Assembly (NCBI GenBank): GCA_905181835.1
Contig: CAJIZF010000001.1
Location: 434,001 to 498,000, forward strand
Reading direction: 5' to 3'
DNA length: 64,000 bases
DNA from: an uncultured Flavobacteriaceae bacterium
GTDB taxonomy: Bacteria > Bacteroidota > Bacteroidia > Flavobacteriales > Flavobacteriaceae
Shown: piece by piece, positions 55,073 to 64,000 of the stretch
Numbering within the stretch: position 1 is the stretch's first letter
Layout of the letters: each line of letters starts with the position of its first letter
The notes under the pieces: generated by a model
What the model was told of the DNA's origin: nothing
Databases searched by the model: none
What the model saw: only the letters and a program-made list of their open reading frames with translations
Position numbers and translations under genes: made by a program

Positions 55073-56201
55073 ACCTCCACGTATCCAAATATTTTTGAGC
55101 AGAATTTATATAGTGATGTTCTTTCTCTATAAATTCTCTGGCATTTTTACCTATAGCTATTATTTGATTTGGATTTAATATTAATTCTTCTAGCGCATCT
55201 GCAATTTTTTGAGCATCCGGTAATGCATTAACTGCAACTTTTTTGTTAAGATTATAAAATTCATAGAATTCCTTTTCAGCACCAGTAAAAACTACCTTGC
55301 CCTTAGACATAGCCTCTAAGGCATTATAGCCTTGGTCATAAGCTAATACTTGATCTAAAACAATATGTGCTTCGTTATAGGTTTTAATGTATTTAGTATA
55401 GGGTAAATTTTCTACAACTTTTATTTCAACTTTATTCGGAAATTTATTTTGAATAATTTCTAAAGCTTCCTCAAAATAATCACTTCCCTTTTTAAAATAA
55501 TTTGCGCTATTGATACCGTGAAAAATGATTACTTTTTCTTTAATTTTTAAGGGCGTGAATTTTAATAACTCAATATTTATTGGGTTAGCTATTAATCCCA
55601 AATATTTAGGGTGCCCTTTTAAAGGGATGTGATAATCTAAATCTGAAGAAACAACACCTTCAACTGTATTAAATACAAATTGATGAAGTGATTGATATGC
55701 TGGTTTTAAATATTTAAGAATGGGATCAAAACTTTTACTGGATGTTTTATTTTTAAAATAAGGCTCCAAAATAGAATATGCTGGTTTTTTGTCAAAAGAA
55801 TGCTTTACACTTATATAATCAGCTCCACATGAAAGTAAAAAAAGTTTTTTGTTGTGTTTTTTTAAAAAGGATATGAATTCAATTTCATACTTTGGACTTA
55901 CACCAATTGGACTTTCATTAATTAAATGAACGATGTCAAAATCTTTTAATTGGTCTTTATTTTTGAAAAATTGATTTTTTATAGATACTGAAGTGATATC
56001 AATTTTTAATAATTTATAAATAATGACTTTTAATTTTTTAGCGAAACCTTTATTGAAATTTCTGTTGAGTTTTATATCTACAGGATAGCTCTTAAAATGA
56101 TCTCCTGTTGCTATAATTGTTACCTGATGCCCCAATTCAATTAATCCTTCTTTTAACGAATTGTGCAACCTACTGTATTCTCCAACTAAAAGTATCTTCA
56201 T
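55065..56201 (-). CDS. Glycosyltransferase (GT-B type)
   Basis: 378 residues. An N-terminal Rossmann-like half begins MKILLVGEYSRLHNSLKEGL and includes FDIVHLINESPIGVSP; the C-terminal half has EALEIIQNKFP and a late AYDQGYNALEAMSKGKVVFT (E-x7-E type) as in GT4-like enzymes. It lies on the opposite strand to its neighbours and overlaps the acyltransferase end by 8 bases, so it is likely under its own promoter. It adds a sugar to the growing unit; donor and acceptor are unknown. Confidence 0.82.
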   Translation of the reverse strand: MKILLVGEYSRLHNSLKEGLIELGHQVTIIATGDHFKSYPVDIKLNRNFNKGFAKKLKVIIYKLLKIDITSVSIKNQFFKNKDQLKDFDIVHLINESPIGVSPKYEIEFISFLKKHNKKLFLLSCGADYISVKHSFDKKPAYSILEPYFKNKTSSKSFDPILKYLKPAYQSLHQFVFNTVEGVVSSDLDYHIPLKGHPKYLGLIANPINIELLKFTPLKIKEKVIIFHGINSANYFKKGSDYFEEALEIIQNKFPNKVEIKVVENLPYTKYIKTYNEAHIVLDQVLAYDQGYNALEAMSKGKVVFTGAEKEFYEFYNLNKKVAVNALPDAQKIADALEELILNPNQIIAIGKNAREFIEKEHHYINSAQKYLDTWRST

Positions 56202-56251
56202 TTTTATGGTATATTTGACGAATCAAATTGCGTTTAAAAATACAATAATTA

Positions 56252-57355
56252 ATGACCGAAAATAGAAACGATAAAAAAATTAAAATTTGTATTGTTACTA
56301 TTTCACTATCCAAAGGAGGAGCAGAGCGGTCTACTGCGCTATTATCAAAAATGCTTCACTCCAGTGGTTTTGAGGTACATTTGGTAACTTTAAACGATAC
56401 TATCGATTATCCATTTGCTGGAAATTTAATTAATCTTGGATTAAATAAACCAAAAAAAGAATCCATTTTTAGTCGATTTTTGAGATTTAAAAAATTTAAG
56501 AGTATTATAAAAAATGAAAATTTCGATTACATTATAGATAACAGAAATCGTCAATTTGCTCTCAAAGAATTATTTTATCTATACTACCTTTATAAAGGGA
56601 ATAACATACTATATGTGGTAAGGAGTTTTAAGCTCTCTCAATATTTTCCAGATACGAGCTATGTTAGAAAAAAAATGATAAATACCTGTAAAGGAATAAT
56701 AGGGGTCTCCAAGGCAATTTCGACAACTATAAATAATAGCTACCATACCAATAAAGCGATAGCTATTTACAACCCCATTGCAGAATTTGATAAAAGTAAT
56801 GTGCTACCCATAAAAGATAACTATATTTTATATTTAGGTAGAATTGAAGAGGCAGTAAAAAATTTAACCTTATTATTAACAGCTTATAAAAATTCGGTAT
56901 TGCCAGAATACACTATCAAATTAAAAATTTTAGGAGATGGCCCTGATAAAAATTGGTTGATGCAAAAAATTAAGGACTTAGAATTAGTGGAACTAGTGGA
57001 GGTACTTTCATTTACCCCCAATGTTTATCCTTACTTAAAAAATGCTAAGTTTTTAACTTTAACAAGTAGATACGAAGGTTTTCCCAGAGTACTTATTGAA
57101 TCTTTATCTGCTGGTACCCCAGTAATTTCGGTCGACTGTGAAAGTGGTCCAAATGAAATAATAAAACATGAAGATAATGGCTTACTGATAGAAAATTTTG
57201 ATGGTGCTAAACTATCGAAGGCATATAACCGTTTTGTTTTAGAAGAAGAGTTGTATCTTCACTGTAAACAAAATGCTGAAAAAAGTATTGAACACCTAAA
57301 AATTGAAAACATTGCTGCGCAATGGACTAATTATTTAAAGAATGAATTACCGTAA
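56252..57355 (+). CDS. Glycosyltransferase family 4
   Basis: 367 residues. SLSKGGAERSTALLSKML is the GT4 donor-proximal loop, LYLGRIEEAVKNLTLLLTAY and SRYEGFPRVLIESLSAGTPV give the E-x7-E retaining signature. It starts in a 50-base gap from the divergent glycosyltransferase and overlaps the ketoisomerase by 14 bases. Confidence 0.9.
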   Translation: MTENRNDKKIKICIVTISLSKGGAERSTALLSKMLHSSGFEVHLVTLNDTIDYPFAGNLINLGLNKPKKESIFSRFLRFKKFKSIIKNENFDYIIDNRNRQFALKELFYLYYLYKGNNILYVVRSFKLSQYFPDTSYVRKKMINTCKGIIGVSKAISTTINNSYHTNKAIAIYNPIAEFDKSNVLPIKDNYILYLGRIEEAVKNLTLLLTAYKNSVLPEYTIKLKILGDGPDKNWLMQKIKDLELVELVEVLSFTPNVYPYLKNAKFLTLTSRYEGFPRVLIESLSAGTPVISVDCESGPNEIIKHEDNGLLIENFDGAKLSKAYNRFVLEEELYLHCKQNAEKSIEHLKIENIAAQWTNYLKNELP

Positions 57356-57755
57356 TTTAGAAGAAATAACACTCACCGATATACCAACAATAAGCGATAC
57401 ACGTGGAAATTTGGCAGTCATTGAAAAGGAGTGTCTACCTTACCCAATAAAGAGAGTTTATTATTTGTTTGATGTACCAAGCGATTCGTATCGAGGAGGA
57501 CATGCTCATAAAGAACAATTAGAGTTTTTAATTGCATTGAGTGGTAGTTTTAATGTAACTCTGGACAATGGTTCTCAAAAAAAATCTTTTTTATTAAACA
57601 AACCAAATAAAGGCTTATTGTTACCAACTGGAATATGGAGAGAACTAGAGGATTTTTCTTCTGGTGCTGTCTGTCTGGTGTTATCCTCTGGAGAATTTGA
57701 TGAAGGCGATTATATCAGAGATTATCAGGATTTTAGGAACCTAAAAGGAGCTTAA
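57342..57755 (+). CDS. WxcM-like sugar 3,4-ketoisomerase (FdtA/QdtA type)
   Basis: 137-residue cupin with the FdtA pattern: PTISDTRGNLAVIEKECLPY, RVYYLFDVP, RGGHAHKEQLEFLIALSGSF (two His on the barrel) and PTGIWRELEDFS. It shifts the keto group of dTDP-4-keto-6-deoxyglucose from C4 to C3, before transamination by the FdtB-type enzyme at 50434. The gene is separated from its partner by five genes. RmlA/RmlB, which make the substrate, are not in the window. Confidence 0.88.
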   Translation: MNYRNLEEITLTDIPTISDTRGNLAVIEKECLPYPIKRVYYLFDVPSDSYRGGHAHKEQLEFLIALSGSFNVTLDNGSQKKSFLLNKPNKGLLLPTGIWRELEDFSSGAVCLVLSSGEFDEGDYIRDYQDFRNLKGA

Positions 57756-58685
57756 TCGATATCCAACTTGCTCCATTTTATTCTTTAAATTTAATAATAG
57801 GCGTAAACAAATTGTGGGCAACCTCAAAAGTAATCGTTGTTTTGAGTTTAAATTTCTGACATTTAATTTCTCAACATAGTTATTAAAAGAATCGTAGTCA
57901 TTAGAGATTTTGTGTTGTATGGCAAATGAATAACGATTCAAATCTAAATATTTTTTGAGATAACTATTTTTTTTTGAATCATCTTCATAGTTATCTAAAT
58001 CCATATAGGTTCTTTTTAGTGTCGGTGTATTTGAAATTCTGTTGGTACCATCTAAATTATGAGTTGCTGTGATGTTATTTGAAAATATTAGCGGTGACTT
58101 TAAAGCAGCTCTTATCCATAGGTCAGTATCTTCACCAGCCCCATGAGTTATCATAAAATCAAAACCATTAAGGGCTAATAAAAAATCTTTTTTCATACAA
58201 ACAGCAGAAGTCCAAGCCAGGGAATCTACAAGGCAATATTTAAAATAATTATCTATTTTTCCAGACCAATCCTTTCCTTTAGTTAAAATTGGAGAATTCA
58301 TTGGACTTTTAAAATTAGTATGGAATCTTTTTTCGTAGGAAGTTGCATACCAGGCTTCCTCAGGGAATTTTTTAATTAAATGATGAAGTATCTCCAAATG
58401 ATTCGGATACCAATAATCATCGGCATCCAAGAAAGCTATATACTCTGCTTTAGCCTTTGTAATTCCGTAGTTTCTTGTCTTTGAAACTCCTTCGTTTTGT
58501 TTTGTGAAAATTTGGATACGATCGTCTTTAATAGCCTTAACTATATCCAAACTATTATCAGTTGAGCCATCGTCGACTAGAATGACCTCATAATCTATAT
58601 AGGTTTGATTTAAAACACTTTTAATAGTAGTTTCAACATCCTTTTCTTTATTATAAATTGGTATTATTACAGAAAACCTAGGCAT
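57741..58685 (-). CDS. Glycosyltransferase family 2, copy 1
   Basis: 314 residues. VIIPIYNKEKDVETTIKSVL, VILVDDGSTDNS and FLDADDYWYPNHLEIL are the GT2 sugar-nucleotide and Asp-x-Asp motifs. There is no transmembrane anchor. It overlaps the ketoisomerase end by 15 bases, convergent, and is followed by a single-base gap from the next GT2, so both are transcribed together. Confidence 0.9.
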   Translation of the reverse strand: MPRFSVIIPIYNKEKDVETTIKSVLNQTYIDYEVILVDDGSTDNSLDIVKAIKDDRIQIFTKQNEGVSKTRNYGITKAKAEYIAFLDADDYWYPNHLEILHHLIKKFPEEAWYATSYEKRFHTNFKSPMNSPILTKGKDWSGKIDNYFKYCLVDSLAWTSAVCMKKDFLLALNGFDFMITHGAGEDTDLWIRAALKSPLIFSNNITATHNLDGTNRISNTPTLKRTYMDLDNYEDDSKKNSYLKKYLDLNRYSFAIQHKISNDYDSFNNYVEKLNVRNLNSKQRLLLRLPTICLRLLLNLKNKMEQVGYRLSSF

Positions 58686-59576
58686 TTAATTTTTGTTTTT
58701 TTTCAATTCAATAAAATAGTTTAGCCGATATAAATCAAATAAAAACATGGAAGGACGATTTGATAGAAGATTCGATTCGATAACTTTATAAAATTGATTT
58801 AATATTACATTAACCAAAGTAATTAATTTCCATTTTTTTAATTTTTGATAGCTCTGTTGTAGGGGGCGTGTATCTTTTTCTATTTGATTATTTTGTTCTA
58901 GTATATAAGTAGATTTAACAGCTTGAAGAGATTTGTTTAAAAAAACACTACTTCTTTCAAGACCTAGATGAAAAACAGGATTGTCAATGTGTTTAACTTT
59001 TATTTTGTGTTTTAATAAGTTTCCTGAAAATAAAATATCCAAACCATAAGTATTTGATTTTGAGGTATTGTTTTTAAAGAAAACCTTTTTATCAATTAAT
59101 AAACTCGAAGAAACAATAGAATACGGATTTTTTTGTCGCTCTGCTACACTTTTAGTCTCTTTTTTATGACCATATTTCCATCTCAAAATAAGATCTTTAT
59201 TTGGTTTATCAGGTCTATAACAAACCCCACCAAAAATAATTTTAGAATCTTGAAACTTATGCAATTCAAATCTGCTGATAAAATCATCATACTTTGGCAA
59301 CACATCTGCGTCTAAAAATAATAGTAACTCGTAGCTTGACATAGCAGCTAAAAGATTTCTGCTAGCTGTTCTCCCTATATTTTTTTCATTTTTTTTAAAA
59401 CTACAAAAATTTAATTTTTTGATACGCTCGTTATCAATGGATATGTCTAAGTCTGTAGAACAATCATCCAACACGTTTATTTCAAAAGGAATTTTCGCTT
59501 TTGTAGCTTGTCGATGAACACTTTTAACAAGCGCTACAATTGAATAATTATATGTTGGTATTAAAATTGAAAGCAT
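58686..59576 (-). CDS. Glycosyltransferase family 2, copy 2
   Basis: 296 residues with LSILIPTYNYSIVALVKSVH, INVLDDCSTDLDI and LLLFLDADVLPKYDDF, another GT2 enzyme. The first gene of the two-gene minus-strand unit. In the 87 bases between it and the plus-strand protease only AT-rich sequence is seen, presumably both promoters. Confidence 0.9.
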   Translation of the reverse strand: MLSILIPTYNYSIVALVKSVHRQATKAKIPFEINVLDDCSTDLDISIDNERIKKLNFCSFKKNEKNIGRTASRNLLAAMSSYELLLFLDADVLPKYDDFISRFELHKFQDSKIIFGGVCYRPDKPNKDLILRWKYGHKKETKSVAERQKNPYSIVSSSLLIDKKVFFKNNTSKSNTYGLDILFSGNLLKHKIKVKHIDNPVFHLGLERSSVFLNKSLQAVKSTYILEQNNQIEKDTRPLQQSYQKLKKWKLITLVNVILNQFYKVIESNLLSNRPSMFLFDLYRLNYFIELKKNKN

Positions 59577-59663
59577 ATTTATAGAGGCTAATTTACAATA
59601 TATAATAAAGTCTTTATATCTTGGAATGAAAAATAACTAACATTATTTAAATAATCTTTTAAG

Positions 59664-61325
59664 ATGCGTACCAACTATTTGAATATTCTTATTTTTTTGT
59701 TTTTTGGACTAATCAATAATGTTTATTCACAAAATGAAAGCTGGTTTTATATAAGAGCAACTTCGGATTCTTTCGTGCCCAAATTTGATAGGTTCAATGA
59801 TTTGTTAACCTATCGGGGCGATAACGAAAATTTAAAAAAAATATTTGCAGCGTATACAATATCAGAATTCAAAAAATCCTATAAAAATGCCAAAAAATCA
59901 AGTCTCAAAAGAACTTTTTTTGTAGTAGTAAATGATGAGCAGTTATTGGAAGATTTATTAATCAATGCTTCAGAAAAATTTGATTTTGGAGAAATTATCA
60001 TGGAAAGTGATAAAAAAATATTCGAACCTAATGATTACGGTTTAACAAGTACGATTGGTACCAATAAAGGTTTAACGGTTAATTTGGATTATTTTGACTT
60101 TGTGGGAGCCCCTCAAGCCTGGTACTATACAACTGGATCTAAAGATATGATTATTGGTTTGTCTGATGGACAGGTGGAAATAACCGATAAAGATTTTTTA
60201 GCTAAGACTACTGTTATAAAAAAATCATCCAAAGCGAAAGGGCATGGTTCAGGGGTTGCTTCCATTGCTGCTGGTCAGGGAAATAATGCTTATGGCACTA
60301 CCGGTATTTGTTATGATTGTAGTATTTATACAACCCATTATTACGATGCTAAAACTTTAAAACAACTCTTAGAATTATCAGCGATGGGAGTGAAAGTAAT
60401 TAATTGTAGCTGGGCCTTAACCTCATACTATCAGACAGCGCAGGATGTAATTAATGAAATGTTTGAGAATGGAACCATTTTAGTAGCTGCTGCTGGTAAT
60501 CAAGATTGGTCAAAAAGTAAGGGAGAAGTATTCTATTTCCCTTCCTCTTACGACAATGTAATTTCAGTTTCTTCTGTGATGCATCGGTACGATTCAGTTG
60601 AAGAGAATATCTTGATGAGTGAAAAAGGAAATCCTTATGCTGCAAATATTAAAAATTACGTAGGTAGAACTGTAGGTTTTAAGGATAACGACACTTTGGA
60701 AAAACATCATATATGGCCTGTTTCTATTACCACATTGAATAAAAAGGTTGATATTTTAGCTCCTTCAGTAGATCTATTTAGATATTCTTCATTTGCTTTA
60801 AATCAAGAAGAGTTATATACATTAGAAGCAACCTCTTCTACTGCACCTTTTGTTACTGGAACTATTGGTTTAATGCTTTCATTAAATCCTTGTTTACCCC
60901 TTCAAGAAATAGAGACGATTCTAAAATTAACCTCCACTAATATTGATTATATAGAAGCAAATAAACCCTACAAAAATAATTATGGTTCTGGATCTTTGCA
61001 TACTGGGAGAGCGGTAAAAATGGTTTATGATTTGTATACAGAGACGGAGATCACTCGTGTTTCAAATCAAAATTTTAATAGATGGAATCTAAAGTTAACA
61101 GCTTTATCAAAAAACGTTCTTATTGAGAATCAAGTTTTTTCAGATAGTGTAATTTTTAATTTAGAAGCTAAAAATAGGATTGTAATAGGAGAAAATACAG
61201 TTTTAAAGCCAAATAAAAATGGATCTATACATTTAAGGGTTAATCCAAATTTAGAAAAAAAATGTGATTTAGTTTTAAGGGAAGGTTTTCCAAATAATAA
61301 ATATTACCATCCTGAAAAAAATTAA
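59664..61325 (+). CDS. Secreted subtilisin-like (S8) serine peptidase
   Basis: 553 residues. Signal peptide LNILIFLFFGLINNVYSQN. The triad is Asp168 (IIGLSDGQVEI), His194 (KGHGSGVAS), Ser391 (ATSSTAPFVTG), with Asn279 (AAAGNQDW) as the oxyanion residue. The catalytic Gly-Thr-Ser motif is changed to Ala-Thr-Ser, which is tolerated in the family. A C-terminal extension of 110 residues of beta character follows. No type IX sorting domain is recognisable. It is placed between the glycan cluster and ftsE and ends next to the ftsE stop (convergent). Confidence 0.85.
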   Translation: MRTNYLNILIFLFFGLINNVYSQNESWFYIRATSDSFVPKFDRFNDLLTYRGDNENLKKIFAAYTISEFKKSYKNAKKSSLKRTFFVVVNDEQLLEDLLINASEKFDFGEIIMESDKKIFEPNDYGLTSTIGTNKGLTVNLDYFDFVGAPQAWYYTTGSKDMIIGLSDGQVEITDKDFLAKTTVIKKSSKAKGHGSGVASIAAGQGNNAYGTTGICYDCSIYTTHYYDAKTLKQLLELSAMGVKVINCSWALTSYYQTAQDVINEMFENGTILVAAAGNQDWSKSKGEVFYFPSSYDNVISVSSVMHRYDSVEENILMSEKGNPYAANIKNYVGRTVGFKDNDTLEKHHIWPVSITTLNKKVDILAPSVDLFRYSSFALNQEELYTLEATSSTAPFVTGTIGLMLSLNPCLPLQEIETILKLTSTNIDYIEANKPYKNNYGSGSLHTGRAVKMVYDLYTETEITRVSNQNFNRWNLKLTALSKNVLIENQVFSDSVIFNLEAKNRIVIGENTVLKPNKNGSIHLRVNPNLEKKCDLVLREGFPNNKYYHPEKN

Positions 61326-62009
61326 CTATACTGTTTTTTGAACTACTTCAAAGATTTGTTTATTATCACATTTGAGCGTTTTTGAAGGATACTTTAGTAA
61401 TAACGCATAGTCGTGTGTTGCCATGAGTATCGTATTTCCTTGCTTGTTTATTTCTCGGAGTACTTCCATCACCTCTACACTAGTTTGTGGGTCCAGATTT
61501 CCTGTAGGTTCATCAGCTAAAATTAATTCTGGGCTATTTAGTAGTGCTCTCGCTATTGCAACACGCTGTTGTTCTCCTCCTGATAATTGAAAAGGAAATT
61601 TTGTCGCCTTTTCTGACATTCCTACTTTTTCGAGAACCTCTGTAATTCTGATTTCCATTTTCTTTTTATCTTTCCAACCAGTGGCATTTAAAACAAAAGT
61701 TAAATTATGATGAATACTTCTATCATTTAATAATTTGAAATCTTGAAAAACAACACCTAATTTTCTTCTTAAAAATGGAATATCTTTTTCCTTAAGAGAG
61801 GGTAAGTCATATCCGACGATAGCTCCAGTTCCTTTTAATAAGGGTAAATCTCCATAAAGAGTTTTCATAAAACTACTCTTGCCGGTTCCTGTTTTTCCGA
61901 TCAGGTATACAAATTCTCCTTTATCAATGGCGATATTTATGTCGGAGAGTATTAGATTTTCCCGTTGAAAAATAGAGGCTTTATTTAATGATAAAACAGA
62001 TTGAGACAT
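61326..62009 (-). CDS. ftsE: Cell division ATP-binding protein FtsE
   Basis: 227 residues of an ABC ATPase: Walker A LIGKTGTGKSSF, VVFQDFKLL (Q loop), LSGGEQQRVAIARALL signature, LILADEPTGN Walker B, ATHDYALL switch His. FQDFKLL and RSIHHNL are FtsE marks. It works with the membrane protein FtsX to activate peptidoglycan hydrolases at the septum. No ftsX is adjacent, as would be normal for E. coli; it must lie elsewhere in this genome. Confidence 0.88.
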   Translation of the reverse strand: MSQSVLSLNKASIFQRENLILSDINIAIDKGEFVYLIGKTGTGKSSFMKTLYGDLPLLKGTGAIVGYDLPSLKEKDIPFLRRKLGVVFQDFKLLNDRSIHHNLTFVLNATGWKDKKKMEIRITEVLEKVGMSEKATKFPFQLSGGEQQRVAIARALLNSPELILADEPTGNLDPQTSVEVMEVLREINKQGNTILMATHDYALLLKYPSKTLKCDNKQIFEVVQKTV

Positions 62010-62041
62010 TTTATTTTTTAATTAGAAGGTTATTGTCGTTA

Positions 62042-62500
62042 TTATTTTTTTTGTTGTCCAAGTTTTAATAAATCTATTTCCTTTTGTTGTTGGATTGTAA
62101 AAAGAGTTAGTTCTTCAATTTTCTCTAACAAAAGTAAGTTCATTTCTTTCAATGATAAACCATTTTGCTCAATTTCTTCTGCCGATGGAATTTTTGGTAG
62201 ATGATGATTTTTTTTAATAAAAGTTTCGATCTCCTCCAAGCTTAAAAAATTATAAGTTGGATTTAATTTAGAGAAAGGAGTGTAATAGGTTTCAAAAACA
62301 TAATCTGGAGCAAGGGCACCGTTTAAATCAACAATAACTTCTTGTGTATGGATGTTGCCCTTAACCGTTAACAATTCGTCAGGATATTTTGTTCCAATAC
62401 CAATTCTATTATTATCACTATAGATATTTTTTAATTTTTTATTTTGACTAAAAGTATTTGTGGAGAAGATGAAAAGACAAAAAAGGAATACATATTTCAT
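62042..62500 (-). CDS. Secreted tail-fibre-type protein with C-terminal chaperone-like segment
   Basis: 152 residues. Signal peptide (YVFLFCLFIFSTNTFSQN), a short GIGTKYPDELLTVKGNI repeat (the G-x-G-T-x-x-P, L-x-V-x-G pattern), then PDYVFETYYTPFSKLNP, and a coiled-coil end NHHLPKIPSAEEIEQNG with KEMNLLLLEKIEELTLFTIQ. This is the common C-terminal unit of Bacteroidetes tail-fibre or S74-related surface proteins, here reduced to little more than that unit. It may be a stub of a longer secreted protein. It lies 32 bases upstream of ftsE on the same strand. Confidence 0.75.
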   Translation of the reverse strand: MKYVFLFCLFIFSTNTFSQNKKLKNIYSDNNRIGIGTKYPDELLTVKGNIHTQEVIVDLNGALAPDYVFETYYTPFSKLNPTYNFLSLEEIETFIKKNHHLPKIPSAEEIEQNGLSLKEMNLLLLEKIEELTLFTIQQQKEIDLLKLGQQKK

Positions 62501-62788
62501 AATTATGATTTAATAAAACGTTTCTGCATTAAAAATAAGTAAAATTTTTATAAGCTTATTTGGGTTTAACTTTTAAGATGTTTGAAAAATACTTAATACT
62601 ATTTTGTTCCGTTATAATTATTATAGATCGTAATGTTTTATAAGAGATTTTAAAAAAATTAAAGAATCGTTTTACTTTTATTAATAGTTAATAACTCATC
62701 TTTTCTTCTTTTATAAATCACAATATAATTTGACTGGTAAATAGTTATGTTGAATCGATTATTTTTACAATTAGTTGAAACTGAAAAA

Positions 62789-64000
62789 ATGAAAAATATA
62801 CTTTATTTGTTCGTCCTTATTCTTATTGTTTCTTGTTCTTCTAACAAGCTTCACACAGATTTGTTAGTAAAAAATGCCACTATTTACACGGTCAATGAAA
62901 ATTTTGAAAAGGCAGAAGCTTTTGTAGTTAAAGCTGGAAAAATTGAAGAAGTAGGAAAGCTTCAAGATTTAGTTAACAAATATGATTTTGCGGATGTTTA
63001 TGATGCTAAAAACCAAACTATAATTCCTGGAATTATTGACGCTCATGCGCATTTAATGTATCTAGGAATTTCATTACAACAAGTTGATTTAACTGGTACA
63101 AATAGTTATGAAGAAGTATTAAAAAGGGTTCTAGATTTTCAAAAAATAAATAAAACAGCATACCTTATTGGGAGAGGCTGGGATCAAAACGATTGGACAA
63201 TTAAAGAATATCCAACTAAAAAAGAATTAGATTCATTATTTCCTGACCTACCCGTTTCTTTGGAAAGAATCGACGGGCATGCGATGATTGTTAATAGTAA
63301 AGCACTTAATTTGGCTAAAATTAATTCTGAAACTAATATCCCTGGTGGAAAAGTAATACTCGTTGAGGGGGAGCCGAGTGGTCTTCTAATTGATACACCT
63401 ATGCAATTAGTTTGGGATACTTATCCTAAAAAGGATAAAGATTTCTATATCAAAGCTCTTAAGGACGCAGAAAAAAAATGTTTATCTTTTGGATTAACTA
63501 CTATTGATGAGGCGGGTATCGATAGAGCTACCATAACATTAATGGATTCACTACAACAATCTGGTGATATGGCATTACGGATTTATGCTATGATCACTAA
63601 AGATAAAGAAGATTTAACTTATTTTTTAAAAAAAGGAATTATTAAAACTGATCGAATGAATGTTCGTTCAGTTAAGATTTGGGCCGATGGTGCGTTAGGT
63701 TCCAGAGGAGCTGCTATGCGGAAGCATTATAGCGATCAAGAAGGACAACATGGCACTATGATTACCACTGAAAAAGAACTAGATTCATTGGCGAAAATGA
63801 TTGTTAAAGCGGGTTATCAAATGAATACTCATGCCATCGGTGATTCTGCGAACATTACTGTTCTAAGAGTATATAGCAAATTTGTAAAAAACCAAAAAGA
63901 TCCAAGGTGGAGAGTAGAGCATGCACAAATAGTGAGCCCTTCAGACTTTTCTTATTTTTCAAAAAAAATTATACCATCTATACAACCAAGTCATGCTACT
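62789..64000 (+). CDS. YtcJ-like amidohydrolase lipoprotein (3' end beyond window)
   Basis: The open frame begins at ATG 62789 and runs past the window end. The signal MKNILYLFVLILIVSCSSNK has a lipobox. IIPGIIDAHAHLMYLG is the first metal-binding loop of an amidohydrolase; later VKIWADGALGSRGAAM, HAIGDSAN (metal His) and WRVEHAQIV follow in the order of the YtcJ family (TIM-barrel metal hydrolases). The catalytic Asp/His elements near the end are beyond the window. The 288 bases upstream (62501-62788) hold the divergent promoter space and nothing else I recognise. Confidence 0.85.
   Translation, partial: MKNILYLFVLILIVSCSSNKLHTDLLVKNATIYTVNENFEKAEAFVVKAGKIEEVGKLQDLVNKYDFADVYDAKNQTIIPGIIDAHAHLMYLGISLQQVDLTGTNSYEEVLKRVLDFQKINKTAYLIGRGWDQNDWTIKEYPTKKELDSLFPDLPVSLERIDGHAMIVNSKALNLAKINSETNIPGGKVILVEGEPSGLLIDTPMQLVWDTYPKKDKDFYIKALKDAEKKCLSFGLTTIDEAGIDRATITLMDSLQQSGDMALRIYAMITKDKEDLTYFLKKGIIKTDRMNVRSVKIWADGALGSRGAAMRKHYSDQEGQHGTMITTEKELDSLAKMIVKAGYQMNTHAIGDSANITVLRVYSKFVKNQKDPRWRVEHAQIVSPSDFSYFSKKIIPSIQPSHAT

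Noticed and set aside
1..64000. CRISPR array, transposase, integrase, rRNA or tRNA genes
   Set aside because: I looked for regularly spaced repeats, DDE or HUH transposase motifs, tyrosine recombinase motifs and cloverleaf patterns and saw none apart from the tmRNA; degraded elements cannot be excluded.

Overview
The window is AT-rich, with flavobacterial-style signals: promoters of the TAnnTTTG type, few recognisable Shine-Dalgarno sites, several TTG/GTG starts and frequent lipobox lipoproteins. Gene content (KdsA, TypA, a tmRNA with tag GENNYALAA, FtsE, DUF2237, a tricorn-like S41 protease, FdtA/FdtB-type sugar genes) points to a member of the Bacteroidetes, most likely a marine Flavobacteriaceae. 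This is inference from family content and sequence style; no 16S gene is present.

Region 1 (about 0-25 kb) is accessory DNA. It opens with a tightly overlapped set: a 5'-nucleotidase-like HAD protein, a DUF2779 Fe-S nuclease/exonuclease and an unknown 147-residue protein, followed by a PD-(D/E)XK-type nuclease. After an HxlR regulator and a broken second nucleotidase paralogue comes an eight-gene minus-strand block (6.15-11.1 kb) holding an ATP-dependent DNA ligase, a small alpha/beta hydrolase and six proteins I do not recognise. From 11.9 to 22.1 kb lies a heavily decayed island: a membrane P-loop ATPase with at least six frameshifts (plus strand), and on the minus strand a HEPN-HEPN-NACHT gene and a TPR gene, both frameshifted, with the TPR gene's N-terminal domain duplicated and joined tail-to-tail to a relic of another HEPN-NACHT gene. 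This looks like a dead STAND/NLR-type defence locus. A frameshifted rmuC and a putative PUA/EVE-like plus HNH endonuclease follow.

Region 2 (25-45 kb) is mostly chromosomal: an SGNH lipoprotein, an RND/MMPL exporter, a sodium:solute symporter, a cysteine dioxygenase plus PLP decarboxylase pair (a probable hypotaurine/taurine route) behind a perfect 18-bp palindrome, an NTF2-like lipoprotein, DUF2237, a 25-residue CDGSH-type microprotein, a frameshifted tricorn-like protease, a voltage-gated channel with an unusual filter and a long C-terminal domain, a MoxR/VWA pair, a Crp-family regulator, a desaturase, a histone-deacetylase-like hydrolase and the tmRNA.

Region 3 (45-64 kb) holds housekeeping genes (an alanine dehydrogenase/lysine dehydrogenase-like enzyme, kdsA, typA) and then a surface-polysaccharide cluster (49.5-59.6 kb). 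That cluster has FdtA and FdtB-type enzymes for a 3-amino-3,6-dideoxyhexose, two acyltransferase candidates, two flippases and four glycosyltransferases. It is followed by a secreted subtilisin-like protease, FtsE, a tail-fibre-type secreted protein and a YtcJ-like amidohydrolase lipoprotein cut by the window end. I saw no tRNA, rRNA, CRISPR array or transposase.
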